Source: Hansfordia pulvinata (taxonomy: Eukaryota; Ascomycota; Sordariomycetes; Xylariales). From it: 64,000 nt of DNA. Every line of letters begins with the position of its first letter. Position 1 is the first letter of the stretch. The notes under the pieces are model-generated. The model did not search any database and was not told where the DNA came from. It saw only the letters and a program-made list of their open reading frames with translations. Below, piece after piece: positions 47,586 to 58,138 of the stretch. Location of the stretch: NCBI GenBank assembly GCA_006538405.1, contig BJKQ01000018.1, positions 327,001 to 391,000 of the forward strand. The letters are read 5' to 3'. A program made the translations under genes and the position numbers.

Positions 47586-49415
47586 ATGGGCCAGCACATC
47601 GGCCCCGGCGCCTCGGAGGCCGGCGCGGGCGCCTCGGTCCCGCCGCCGCCAACGATACAAGCGCCGACCCCCGGAGCCAACTCGGCTCCCGGCTCCGGCC
47701 CCGGCCCCGGCTCCGGCCCCGGCCCCGGCTCCGGCCCCGGCCCCAGCCCCAGCCCTAGCTCTGACGACGCCGCGCCGGCGCCGGCGCCCGTGACGAGGCT
47801 CAAGCTCACGGGCCCGCTGACAGCGCTCCCGGCCAGCGTCTTCGACCACGCCGACACGCTCGAGCACCTCGACTGCTCGGGCACGGGCCTGGCGTCCCTG
47901 GGCTGGCGGGCCCCGGACATGGCGCGCCTGCGCCGCCTGCGCGTCGCCTTCTTCTCCGCCTGCGCCTTCGCCTCCTTCCCCGCTGAGCTGGCCGCCTGCC
48001 CGGCCCTCGAGATGGTCGCCTTCCGCGGCAACGCCATGCGGCGCGTCCCCGAGGGCTGCCTGCCGCCCCGCCTGCGCTGGCTCATCCTGACCGACAACGC
48101 CCTCGACGAGCTGCCCGCCTCCATCGGCCGCTGCGCCCGCCTCGAGAAGTGCATGCTGGCCGGCAACCGCCTGCGCTCCCTGCCCCCGGAGATGGCCGCC
48201 TGCTCGCGCCTCGCCCTGCTGCGCCTGTCGGCTAACCGCTTCGACGACCTGCCCGCCTGGCTCTTCGGCATGCCGGCGCTCGCCTTCCTCGCCTTCTCGG
48301 GCAACCCGTGCGCGGAGGCTGCCGCCGCCGCCGCCACCACCACCACCTCCTCCTCCGACCTGGCCAGCGTCGAGTGGGAGGACCTGCGGGTCGACGAGCA
48401 GCTGGGCGAGGGCGCGTCAGGCATCATCTCGCGCGCGACCTGGCGTCGTCGACGGCCCCAGCACCGCGATCACGAATTCACGGCCACCCACGGCACCGGC
48501 GTCAACGGCACCTCGCCTCCTCTCGCCCCGGACAGCCGCCCCGGGCCCGCTCCCGCCGACGAGGACCTCGCCGTCGCCGTCAAGCTCTTCCGCGGCACCC
48601 TGACCAGCGACGGCACGCCCCTCGACGAGATGCGCGCCTGCGTCCGCGCCGGCGCCCACCCGAACCTGATCGACCCGCTGGGCCGCGTCGCCGCCGCCGG
48701 CGAGGACGACCAGGGCGGCCTGGTCATGCAGCTGGTGCCCCCGGCCTACCGCGCCCTCGGGCGCCCGCCCTCCTTCGCCACCTGCTCGCGCGACACCTTT
48801 CCCGAAGACGACGACGACGACGGCGGCGGCGGCGGCGGCGGCGGGGCCGGCGCGGGCCTGACGGCGGCGCAGGCGCTGCGCGTGCTCGTCGGCGTGGCCT
48901 CGGCTGCCGCGCACCTGCACGCCCGCGGCGTCGCGCACGGCGACCTGTACGCGCACAACATCCTGTTCGCGACGGCGGACGACGTCGACACCCGCCAGAG
49001 AGGGGAGGACAGCTACAGCAACGGCCATGGCAACGGCAGCGGAATAATCACGCCGCCGACCGCAACGACCACCGAGAGACCGGCGGCGGCCGCGGAGAAA
49101 GCAGGAACGGCGGCAGCGCACGCCCTGCTGGGCGACTTCGGCGCCGCGACCGTCTACGCCCCGCGTCACCGGGCCATCGAGGCGCTCGAGGTGCTCGCGC
49201 TGGCGCACCTGGTCGAGGACGTGCGGGGCCTCATGGCGAGGGCGGTCCGGGGCGTGGTGCTCCCTTCGAGCCGCGAGCGCGAGATGCGGGAACGCGTCTC
49301 GCCGTTCCTCGCCGCCCTGCACGCCCGGTGCGCCGCATCCGCGGTCGCCGCGCGCCCCTCGCTCTCGGACGCCGCGGCCGAGCTGCACCGGATCGAGGAG
49401 CTGCTGCACGGCTGA
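47586..49415 (+). CDS. LRR-protein kinase fusion of bacterial type, intronless
   Basis: The single exon encodes 609 residues. Residues 1-70 are a low-complexity Gly/Pro/Ser linker (12-bp repeats at about 47693-47750). Leucine-rich repeats span 72-240 (LRWLILTDNALDELPASIGR and similar). A kinase domain spans about 263-605 with all key residues: GEGASG 274-279, VAVK Lys333, HGDLYAHN (Asp453, Asn458) and DFG 517-519. Blocks such as LRWLILTDN, GEGASG, VAVKLF.G..TSDG, GLVM...PAYR and HGDLYAHNIL match the LRR-kinase family I know from Pseudomonas and other proteobacteria. Activity is plausible, as Ser/Thr kinase. It has low-complexity insertions (410-424, 466-510). It is very GC-rich even for this region. 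The first ATG (47586) begins MGQHIG; the frame upstream has no earlier ATG. No signal peptide, so probably cytosolic. Confidence 0.88.
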   Translation: MGQHIGPGASEAGAGASVPPPPTIQAPTPGANSAPGSGPGPGSGPGPGSGPGPSPSPSSDDAAPAPAPVTRLKLTGPLTALPASVFDHADTLEHLDCSGTGLASLGWRAPDMARLRRLRVAFFSACAFASFPAELAACPALEMVAFRGNAMRRVPEGCLPPRLRWLILTDNALDELPASIGRCARLEKCMLAGNRLRSLPPEMAACSRLALLRLSANRFDDLPAWLFGMPALAFLAFSGNPCAEAAAAAATTTTSSSDLASVEWEDLRVDEQLGEGASGIISRATWRRRRPQHRDHEFTATHGTGVNGTSPPLAPDSRPGPAPADEDLAVAVKLFRGTLTSDGTPLDEMRACVRAGAHPNLIDPLGRVAAAGEDDQGGLVMQLVPPAYRALGRPPSFATCSRDTFPEDDDDDGGGGGGGGAGAGLTAAQALRVLVGVASAAAHLHARGVAHGDLYAHNILFATADDVDTRQRGEDSYSNGHGNGSGIITPPTATTTERPAAAAEKAGTAAAHALLGDFGAATVYAPRHRAIEALEVLALAHLVEDVRGLMARAVRGVVLPSSREREMRERVSPFLAALHARCAASAVAARPSLSDAAAELHRIEELLHG

Positions 49416-51888
49416 TCGGAGGGGGTCCTTCTCAGGAAATGGAGTCGTTGGTTGGTCTCCAGTGGGTTTTGGGATACCAGGTATCGGTCTTTTAGGAGTC
49501 AGGGTACTCTGTCGTTGCCGCCATATACTGGTCTCTGTCCGGAGGGCCATCTTTAAGATCTGTGGCATTCGGTACGCCGGAGCTCGGGCACATCAAAATA
49601 TGCCATGTACGTCTGGCCGTTCCTGGTACAGCAGCTGAGAACTGTTCAGTGCTGGGACAGACCTACCATGATTGACTGATCAACCTGAGCATTAGACCGA
49701 CATATGGGCGAGGTTAGGTAATCCCAGAGCTAATAGACTCTCTCACACCATGGCCAGACTGATCCTGCGCATCATCATTGCCATCGGCCGCTTCTGGGCT
49801 CTGTCCTCAAACTTTGGTCTCACACTGTAACTTGCAGAGCTCGCTTCCTCCGACCTCGGACCACAACCATCCACGGCCTGCACCACCAGTTGCATGCGGA
49901 AGACCACCCGGTTTTCACCGCTCCGGCAGGCACCCCGACAAGGCCTACTTATCCGCCCGTACACCGCTCTGGCCCCGTAGTTTTACACGGCTGCGACGAA
50001 GCCTGGGAATCAGTGGCGCAAGTGGCGCTGCTCAGTTTCGCTGATATTTAGAACATCATTTTCGCCTACTCCGATAGTCCGCGGCGGCCGGCATCCGTGC
50101 GGCCGACTGAGCGACCGAGTGGCACAAGGCTTCCGACTCCTCATGTAAAGACATACATGTGCATCTGCAGCCACGACAACCGCGAGGGGGCATGCGCCGC
50201 TGTGCAAGCGACGGCGGAAGTTCCGGCTACACGCCGCGGGCAATGAGGCTTGCCCATCGCGGCCATCATTGTCACGAGCACCTATCAGCGCGCAACCTCG
50301 CACTTGTTGCAGGGGCACACGATGTGACAACGTGCTGGAAGACATGGCCCAACAGACGATGAAGTGCACACTCTAGCTCAGTCAGCCGTAATAAAGCCTA
50401 GGCCCTCGGTGCTGCTATGAGCTTGGCCATGCACAGCTAAAAGAAGGACATGCGCCTCACGTGCATTGCCCGGGCACAGTAGCCAGTCTAGACCCAGGAC
50501 GCGTGCAGTTGCGCTGCGTCGTGCCGCTGCCAGTCACACAGTCATTACCTGAGATGAGTGGCCGTTGACTGTGGCCCGTCCAACGGCGCGTAAACGTTGC
50601 ATACGCGCCCGGAGCCCAGAGAGGGGTCATTGGGTTACGTATTCTGACATCAACCAAGCTGGAGCTGTACGGAGCCGGTCCATCTTTGTTCAAAACCGCG
50701 CAGGAGGGCTACAAAGCCTCCGGCTCGGTTACCTACACCTAAGGTAAGGGTCTGGATGCACGCACGATTCTGGCTCATCTTGCATCAGCCAAGTGTACCG
50801 CCATCTGCCGATTCGTGCCGTGCCGTGCCGCGTCCTGTCCTTGATGAACCCACGCTACGGTAAGCCATGTGTCGATCTTGAATACTTGATGCTGCCCAAA
50901 TGAGAATAGAATCCTTCGACACAGCTGCCAGCTTGAAGGCACTCATCGGCCCAGAGACCCTTCGCGCGGGGTTTGCGGCAGGTAGTCTGGGCATCATCAT
51001 GGCGCGTATCGAAATTCCAAGCCGGATGAGAGATTGTGTCAGTTGATGTTACAGCACTGGTTTCTTAAAGGACTCTGGCAGGGCCACTTGTTAGTACCTA
51101 CGCACGAGGTCTCGAATCAGTCAATACGAGTAGGCAGACCGGTGTGGGGACCAGACGTGCGACAGCCTGGCATGCATGATCTGGGCGCGGGTATACAGCG
51201 ATGCTCTTGCGATTTCCTAGCCCTTTCCATCGTGGGGCGTTGCGTCTTGTTGGCCAATATATTCTTGCTCACTACATGTGCGCTGAGCAAGACACCATGC
51301 AGCTTACCCCGCCAGGTGAGGAGGTGGGCGGCAGGACTGCGGGAGGTTCTGACTGGCGCACGATTTGTCACGCAGAACGTGTCTTTTCCGACGATGGCGG
51401 CTTTCGACTCGGTCAAGACGGATAGTGTGTGAGTGTGCGCTTATTCATTGCCGACGCCACCGTCGCGCGGGATGGCCGCTCCAAGGCGGCAGGAGTGCGG
51501 ATGACGGCCACGAGAGGCAACAACACAGATCGATGCAGGATGGCGTTCATGCTGAGTCCCCCACGTCGCAGAAGACGTAGAAAGGCGGCGGCTGAGCGGG
51601 ATGGCCAAGGTGGTGATGGGGAAAGAAGGCTCTGTGGTATGCAATGGCGATCAAGCGATCAGGGGAGCCCTGCCTAGGCTGCATGATCTGTTTCTAGCGG
51701 ACAGAGGGCGGGCGTGAGTGGTTGCAGGGCCTGACTCGTGCAGCACAGGGTTTTGCGCCTGACGCGTGGTGATAATGGATCCGGCCAAGCAGGCTTGCGT
51801 GTAAGTGTGATGCGGGCGTTGGTTGCAGTTGGCATGGAAGGTAAGGTAGGTACCGTAAGTAGGAGGTACCTATTTAGATTCGTGGGGT

Positions 51889-51906
51889 GGGGGGGGGGGG
51901 GGGGGG
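51889..51906. repeat. Homopolymer, 18 G
   Basis: This G run lies in the gene-free 49.4-54.5 kb region, preceded by GGGGT. Confidence 0.95.
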
Positions 51907-53017
51907 TCACAGTAAAAGGTCGAGTGTGTGCACCATCTTCCATCCTCTTCTTCGTCATCGTTGTGGTGCATGCCTATCTCTGTCACGTTCGAGGCAGGTG
52001 CGATCCACCCAGGGAAGATTATTGTGGATTTGTCGATGTCTCCCGGAAGGTGCTACATCCACCCACGCTTGCAACGTCCTCGCAAAGTCGGCTAGGTTGG
52101 ACTTTTATGAATTCACGTGACTCATTGCTAGACATCATCAGAGGAAGTACCTCGCGGGTGCCCAGTCATCCGGTTGCGCGGCGGTACCCCGGCCTAGGTG
52201 TGAGGCTCCAAAGGTCTCGTCCACCTCCAATGAAGTGGGCTGGGTGTCTTCTCTCAACGACATCATGGCGATCACTAGACATCAATCCCCCAGCCGACAA
52301 CGACCGGCTTCTTCGCCTGTGTCAACCCAGCACATTCACCACAGCCTAGAATCAAGGCCTCAACTCCAACATATTTTGATGTATTGATCTGTGGGTGGGG
52401 GAGATGGGCGCATGCTGCAACTTGCACAGTTTTTGGTGCACGCTTGGCTACGGTCCACCTTTCGCCTGTTCGCCTGTTCGCCACGACCGACTCGCGACAC
52501 ACCCCGTCCAAGTCGGACTGAACTGTCATCTGCCGCACCAATACCGGCCGTTGCCAGCATCCATTGGCTGCCGCACTCCTCCGCACGATCGCTTGTTCCA
52601 CGAAGACTACTCGCTCGGTGCTTGGCAGAGCTTTTCGATACCCAAGTTCCTACAGTGTCTGGGTCGCAGCATTTCCCGGCTTCCGCGACCATGGCCGAGT
52701 CCAAGAATAGGCGGATCAAACTCAATCAACCCCCTTCTGCGAGCTGAAGCGGTAGTGCGCATGCCCTGCCAAGCATCGTCGGTAACGCCCCGTCGCCTCC
52801 CTCCCTGCTTCAGATGGGGGGATCAACCCAGCTGGCCTCGATTATCTTTCGAAGAGGACACGACTTGAATCATGTCCACCATGGACTGCCAGAATTTAGC
52901 TGCGCTGGTTCCCGACTTGGTTATTCCCTCCGCGATTGTCTGTTACTGCCGAACCCGAACCCGCATTTCCGCATTTTCAGCTGGTCTGGACGTATTTGGC
53001 TCTTCCTTTCTCCCACA

Positions 53018-53038
53018 GGGGGGGGGGGGGGGGGGGGG
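53018..53038. repeat. Homopolymer, 21 G
   Basis: This G run lies in the gene-free 49.4-54.5 kb region, inside an open frame that I do not believe is a gene. Confidence 0.95.
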
Positions 53039-54530
53039 TGGACTTATTGAAGAGCCCGAGCAAGCACTACGACTAATAATTACGGTTATGGCCACCCGCT
53101 ATCACCACGGCATTTCGTTGGAGGTTGTGCCAGCACTGGCCGCTTACGATCTTTACGAGGAATTCGGCCATTTGCCCGTCTTTTGATTGGGCTCGGCTGA
53201 AGGGCGCACATGCGTCGTGCGGTTGTGGCCACCGCGGATTAGGCAGACCGCCGACTGGCCAGCGGCCAGTGTGACCCTCTGTGATTTTTGGCCCCTCCAA
53301 CAGACCCTCGCTCAGTCAACAGATCGACTTGGCCTCTACTCGTACTCAGCTTTGCGGCGCAACCGTCACCACCATTCACTTGAGGGTACTCGTAAACGCT
53401 GGGGACTAGCCCGGAAGTCGAAAGAATCGACAACCCTTCTCGATGGCCTCCCACTGCCCCTCCTGCCGCCGCCACGTTGCGACTGATTGACGTCGCATCG
53501 GCGCCAAGCTCAAATCCATGCTCGCCTTCTTTTAGCCCTGCCTTCCCCTGCCCTGCCCTGCCCTGCGCTAGCCCCTCCCCTGTTTCCTTGCTGCCGCTCG
53601 GCCTCTCTACGAAGCGGCCCTCGCGTCTCCCGAGGTATACAGGTCGGCACGCCTGCAGCGATCTACTTTTTGCGACCGCCCGGCCCACACCGCACGCTCT
53701 TACGGATAATCTGTGCTCATCGCAGGTTCTGCATCCCCTCCCCGTGACCCTGTCGGCCGTATTGGGACGGACCCTGAAAGCGCCGTGATCGGCCCAGGCA
53801 AAAGCGGCGCGCGAGAGCGAGCAAGCAAGCGAGCACGAAGTAAACATGACTGGCCTGCCACGGGCTTTCGAGACCTGGAAACCTGATCTTGGTCGGTTAC
53901 GGGCCTAGCTTCCGACTCCTGCTCATGGCGTTGTCGAGCTTTACGAGTATTAGAGTTCGAGAGAGGCCGCCCCAGGTCCGACTTTGACCCTGGCTGTCGC
54001 GCAGTGGCGCCGTCTTTACTCGCGCCGCGCGCCCCGACTGTTAGCCCGGCATCGTTGGGACTTTCGGCCGTTCTTCTCAGTTGAGCTCCCGGTCTGCCCG
54101 GATCAAAACCAAGAGTAGACTCATCTCACATTCCCGGGTCAACACGCCTCTACGAGACATCGGTGTTCCAGAATATCCCGACCCCTAGGCGTACCGATCG
54201 CCTGCCTGCACATCCTGCCACAAGCTCTTCAACTCCCGGGCCTAAGTTACCGAATCGGAAATACCGCATGTGGCACCGCCACTGCCGATGAGCGTTTATA
54301 TCGGGACCAGAGCTGACAGTCCGCCTCAACCCACTCGATGCTTCTATTGTAAGGCCTCCTGCACCGGGTCTCTCATTTAATTTTAGAAAGCCGCCCCCCT
54401 TACTGTTTATATTTGTTTTCGAGAAAACATCGTCATCGCTGCTCGCATCACCATATCACCAGCTCGCGCCCTCTCACTCGGTTTCTGCAGTGACGGCCAG
54501 GCCCGCCAATGTCGCTTTGATCACACAGCC

Positions 54531-55391
54531 ATGTTTCCAATAGACCCGGCCTTGCTGCCGACTCTCAAGACGCGCAGAGCACTCATCGTTGTCGACCCCC
54601 AGAACGATTTCCTGGCACACGATGGTGCCGTTTTCGCCCACAAGCCTGAGGATCTTTCTGCGCGCATGGCCGCACTGGTCGACGGCTTCCGCAAAGCTGG
54701 CGGCGTGATCATATGGGCATGCAGCGAGCTGCAGGACTTTCGCCCCATCCCAAGCGGCCAAGTTTTGACTTCAGACGAACCCACCAGCGACCACGACGTC
54801 GCCACTGCTGCCTCCGGGACGAGTCCCTCACAAGAGAGGCTGCCCGATGCAGAGTTCTCGCCCTGCCCGGAGGCCTTCCTCACGGCAGGCCCTCCGCGAA
54901 AGCCTCGATGTGTGCTCAAGGGCAGCGCGGGCGCGGCGATTCACGCGGATCTACAAGCGGTCGCCAAGCCCAAAGACCCCAGAGTCATCAAAACGCACTA
55001 CTCGGCCTTTGAGTCGGAACAGCTGCTGCAGACAATGCGCATGCGGCTGGTGACGGAGCTATTTGTATGCGGCTCGCTCACCAACGTCGGGGTGATGGCG
55101 ACAGCCATGGATGCGGCCAGCCACGGATACTCCATCACCATTGTCGAAGACTGCTGCGGGCACCGCAGCGAAGAACGCCACTCCCATGCCCTGGACGCCA
55201 TTGCCGAAGCAACGGGCTGTGGGATCCTGCAGGCTGCCGAGGTGCTGGACACGTCAACGGCCGGCCAAGGTCCAGATGGCAAGCCAACTGTGCGAGAGAG
55301 GTCGAGCGGATCTTCGTCGTCGGGACTTTCCTCGGCCCTTAACAGAATGTCACTGGCTGGCAAGTCTGCGGCCAATGAGCCCAGGGGATAG
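54531..55391 (+). CDS. Isochorismatase-like hydrolase
   Basis: This single exon encodes 286 residues in the isochorismatase/cysteine-hydrolase fold. Asp22 in IVVDPQNDF and Lys154 in KTHYSAFES are the expected catalytic Asp and Lys. CGSLTNVGVMATAMDA (180-195) is the nucleophile loop. At the position of the usual Cys it has Gly187, as isochorismatases of the EntB/PhzD kind do, whereas nicotinamidase-type amidases have Cys there. This points to vinyl-ether hydrolysis of isochorismate or a related substrate; the true substrate is unknown. A Ser-rich tail (255-286) follows the domain. No signal peptide is seen; some related fungal and oomycete isochorismatases are exported without one and lower host salicylate. 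That role is possible here but unproven. Confidence 0.85.
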   Translation: MFPIDPALLPTLKTRRALIVVDPQNDFLAHDGAVFAHKPEDLSARMAALVDGFRKAGGVIIWACSELQDFRPIPSGQVLTSDEPTSDHDVATAASGTSPSQERLPDAEFSPCPEAFLTAGPPRKPRCVLKGSAGAAIHADLQAVAKPKDPRVIKTHYSAFESEQLLQTMRMRLVTELFVCGSLTNVGVMATAMDAASHGYSITIVEDCCGHRSEERHSHALDAIAEATGCGILQAAEVLDTSTAGQGPDGKPTVRERSSGSSSSGLSSALNRMSLAGKSAANEPRG

Positions 55392-56046
55392 CTAAAGGCA
55401 TACAGCCCTTGGGACTGCGCAGGGGAAAAGGTCAAGGCAGCCGTGCACAAGCTGAAGGCCAATCGGCGTTATCGCCGAGAGAGGGATTGGTGAGCGAAGG
55501 GAGAGGGGTGCCAGATACCCGGTTTGGCTTGTCATTGCTCGTGGTCTTTTCTGGAACAAGACCAATCAGTGTCAAGTGAGTCACTCGGCGGTGAGGACGA
55601 TGGAGAAGGGACTGGCCGCAGCACCTGGGGGCTGCATGTGTAGAGCTAAAGGCGCAGAGCGCCAATAGCCAGTCGGCTAAAGGCGTTGGACGGGCATTCT
55701 CGAAGCCGATGGAAACACTGGGCATATCTTGCAGCCACGCTGCGGTCGCTGCGACAGAGTGTGAACTGCGGATGAATGAGGGTCATGAGCATGAATTACG
55801 GGCGCACGAAGTCATGTCAGAGCAGAGAATGGTATTTAATCAATCGTGATACCAAATCTAAATTCTGGATCATCAAGAACAACTTGTCACCACACCTTAC
55901 CATCCCGGTCAATCAAATCAATCAGGATATCAAATCTGACTTGAACCATCCTTTCTGCATCATATTAGGTAGCTCGTCATTGCCGGGGCGAATCGAGACA
56001 CTTGGGGTTGCGAGACAATCCCACCCACCCCCGGCCCCAGCCAATC
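55392..56046. other. Intergenic region
   Basis: It holds the hydrolase 3' region and, from about 55790, an AT-richer stretch that is probably the promoter of the AlkB-like gene at 56047. No gene is seen. Confidence 0.6.
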
Positions 56047-56596
56047 ATGTCGCGGCAAAGCGAGGAGGGCAACAACAATGGCGCCGGGAGCGACGGCGGT
56101 CCACTCTGCGAGGGCGACACGAGCCTGATGTGCAACGTGCTGTCGCCGGAGCTGAGCGAGAGCGCGTTCGAGGCGCTGCGCGACGAGGTGGCGTGGCAGC
56201 ACATGTCGCACCAGGGCGGCGAGGTGCCTCGGCTGGTGGCGGTGCAGGGCGACATCCGAAGGGCGGGAGGTGATGAGGAGGAGGAGGAGGAGGAGGAGGA
56301 GGAGGAGGAGGAGGAGGACGACGACGACGACGACGTCGCGATCCCCGTGTACCGGCACCCGAGCGACGAGGCGCCGCCGCTCCTGGCGTTCACCCCGACC
56401 GTGGCGGCGATCCGGGACGCGGTGCGCGCGCGGCTGGGCCACGACGTCAACCACGTCCTGATCCAGATGTACCGCGGGGGCAAGGACTTCATCTCGGAGC
56501 ACAGCGACAAGACGCTGGACATTGCGCGGGGCAGCTCGATCGCCAACGTCAGCCTGGGCGCGGAGCGCGTCATGGTGCTGCGGAGGAAGCGGGAGC

Positions 56597-56637
<41 letters not shown>

Positions 56638-57531
56638 GAGGGGGAGGAGGGAGGCGACGGTGGCGACGCCGATGAGACCATGGCGGAGGCGGCACCCCGG
56701 CAGCAACACCAGGGCCGGGAGACGGTCCGGTCGCGGCTCCCGCACAACTCGCTCTTCCGCCTGGGCCTGGCGACCAACGCGCGCTGGCTGCACGGCATCC
56801 GCCAGGACAAGAGGGACGACCGCGAGAAGGCGGGCGCCGAGCTGGCGTACGGGGGCGCCCGCATCTCGCTCACGTTCCGCCTGATCGCGACCTTTATGGA
56901 CGGCGCGCAGGCGCGCATCTGGGGCCAGGGCGCGACGGGCAAGACGCGGGCCGCCGCCGGGCCGATCGTCAACCCCGCCGCCGCCGCCGTCACCACCCCG
57001 CCAGGACCCGGTCTCCCTCCTCCTCCTCCGCTTCCGGCCGCTGACCGTCAGCGGAGCGCCCAGGCCGCCGCCGTCGAGATGATCCGCGCCTTCGGCAGGG
57101 AGAACCAGACCAGCGCCCCAATGAGAGCAAGGGGCACAGGAACCACAGGAACCACCGGGACCACCGGCACGGCTGCCGACGTCGACGTCGACGCCTTCTG
57201 GTCCGCCATCTACGGCCCCGGCACCGACGTGCTCCAGCTCGCGCCCTCCCGCGCCTGTTCCTCAGCCCCTGCCCGCGGGCCAACGCGCGCGCGCAGCGGC
57301 TCCTGGACGAGGCCGGGGTCGGGTACGCGAGGGGCAGCGCCGGCGGCACTGGTGGCGAGGCGCTGCGCTTCGTCGACTGCGACGCCGCGCGCTCCGTCGC
57401 GCAGGGCGAGGGGGACGTCCTGGCTTACATCGAGCGGGTCTACGCGGGGCCTCGCCGAGCAGAGATGGAGAGTAGAGAGGAAACCGAGCCAGTGGCTGGA
57501 GAGGAGAAGGGTCGGAGGTGAGAAGCTCTAG
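56047..57531 (+). CDS. AlkB-like Fe(II)/2-oxoglutarate dioxygenase, apparent C-terminal frameshift
   Basis: As read, the frame gives 494 residues. An AlkB-type core is visible: the NHVLIQMYRGG..FISEHSD block (HxD at 152-154), LH at 248-249 for the second metal His, and RISLTFRLIATF (271-282) with the Arg that binds 2-oxoglutarate. Such enzymes demethylate or hydroxylate nucleic acids or proteins. The domain is broken up by a Glu14/Asp6 run (77-96) and a Gln12 run (185-196), both microsatellites in the DNA. After about residue 400 the frame turns into Arg/Ser/Ala-rich text. From 57252 another frame reads like real protein (RLFLSPCPRANARAQRLLDE and on) and ends at 57521. A one-base indel at about 57225-57255 would explain it. 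No GT-AG intron that bridges the frames is visible. The ATG at 56047 is the first in frame. Confidence 0.7.
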
Positions 57532-58138
57532 GAGGCCGTGGCAGACGAAATATACGACAGGAGCGAGGAGCGAGGAGCAGCAACTGGGTTTCGAGGAGGC
57601 GCGTCAGTTGTGCGAATGATGATGCACAACAGAGGGGCTCGGGGACGAGCCGTCAATATGTGTCCGTTATACTTGTTTATAGTTGTAGCTTGCGCCATCC
57701 AAGTTGCTGTAATGTCCTCGGATAGTGTGAATTGTCCTCTGAGAGTTGGTTTGTGTTTACTTTCAGCTCAAGCGCTATACGAGGAGTGAGCCAGAACACT
57801 GTCACTGGCTGCGCCCTCTGCCCAAGTTTGAGTGCTATAGAGGACCATCGGACAAAATCAGCAGGTGATTCGGAATATCACCACTTGACAGCATCCCATA
57901 TGGTATATAGTTCCGCGTGGCAAGGCAGCTGGTTTATCAACAACCTCACAGTCCACAGGCCGCCCACCCGTCGACTCTTCAGAGAGTACAACTCTGCATC
58001 TCTTCACTTCGTCGAAGACCCTACAACACGCCCTGTTCGCTGAGCCTCACTTGACTATTCCCTCCTCCGCCTGACCGTCTCCGGAGTCTCCACGCCCTCC
58101 CCATCGATACGTGCCCCATACCGATTCGGCCTTCCACC
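57532..58138. other. Intergenic, between convergent AlkB-like and XRCC2-like genes
   Basis: This is the 3' region of two convergent genes. No exon is seen. Confidence 0.6.

Larger units (their letters stand above)
49416..54530. other. Gene-free 5-kb region
   Basis: No gene is supported. It contains G runs at 51889-51906 (18) and 53018-53038 (21), TACCTAGGTA-like words at 51842-51872, and a CCCTG run at about 53545-53565. A short open stretch from ATG 52691 reads MAESKNRRIKLNQPPSAS and then stops; this resembles the residues that precede some fungal Zn2Cys6 clusters, but no cluster follows. The last several hundred bases are the promoter and leader of the hydrolase at 54531. Confidence 0.5.

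Noticed and set aside
47693..47750. 12-bp tandem repeat, considered as CRISPR-like or minisatellite
   Set aside because: It is an in-frame Gly/Pro/Ser linker repeat of the kinase gene without spacers.
48308..49568. Long open frames on both strands over the LRR-kinase gene
   Set aside because: They are Arg-, Ala- or Gly-rich shadows of the real gene in very GC-rich DNA.
52872..53186. 104-codon open frame across a G21 run
   Set aside because: Its continuity depends on a homopolymer giving poly-Gly; no family recognised.
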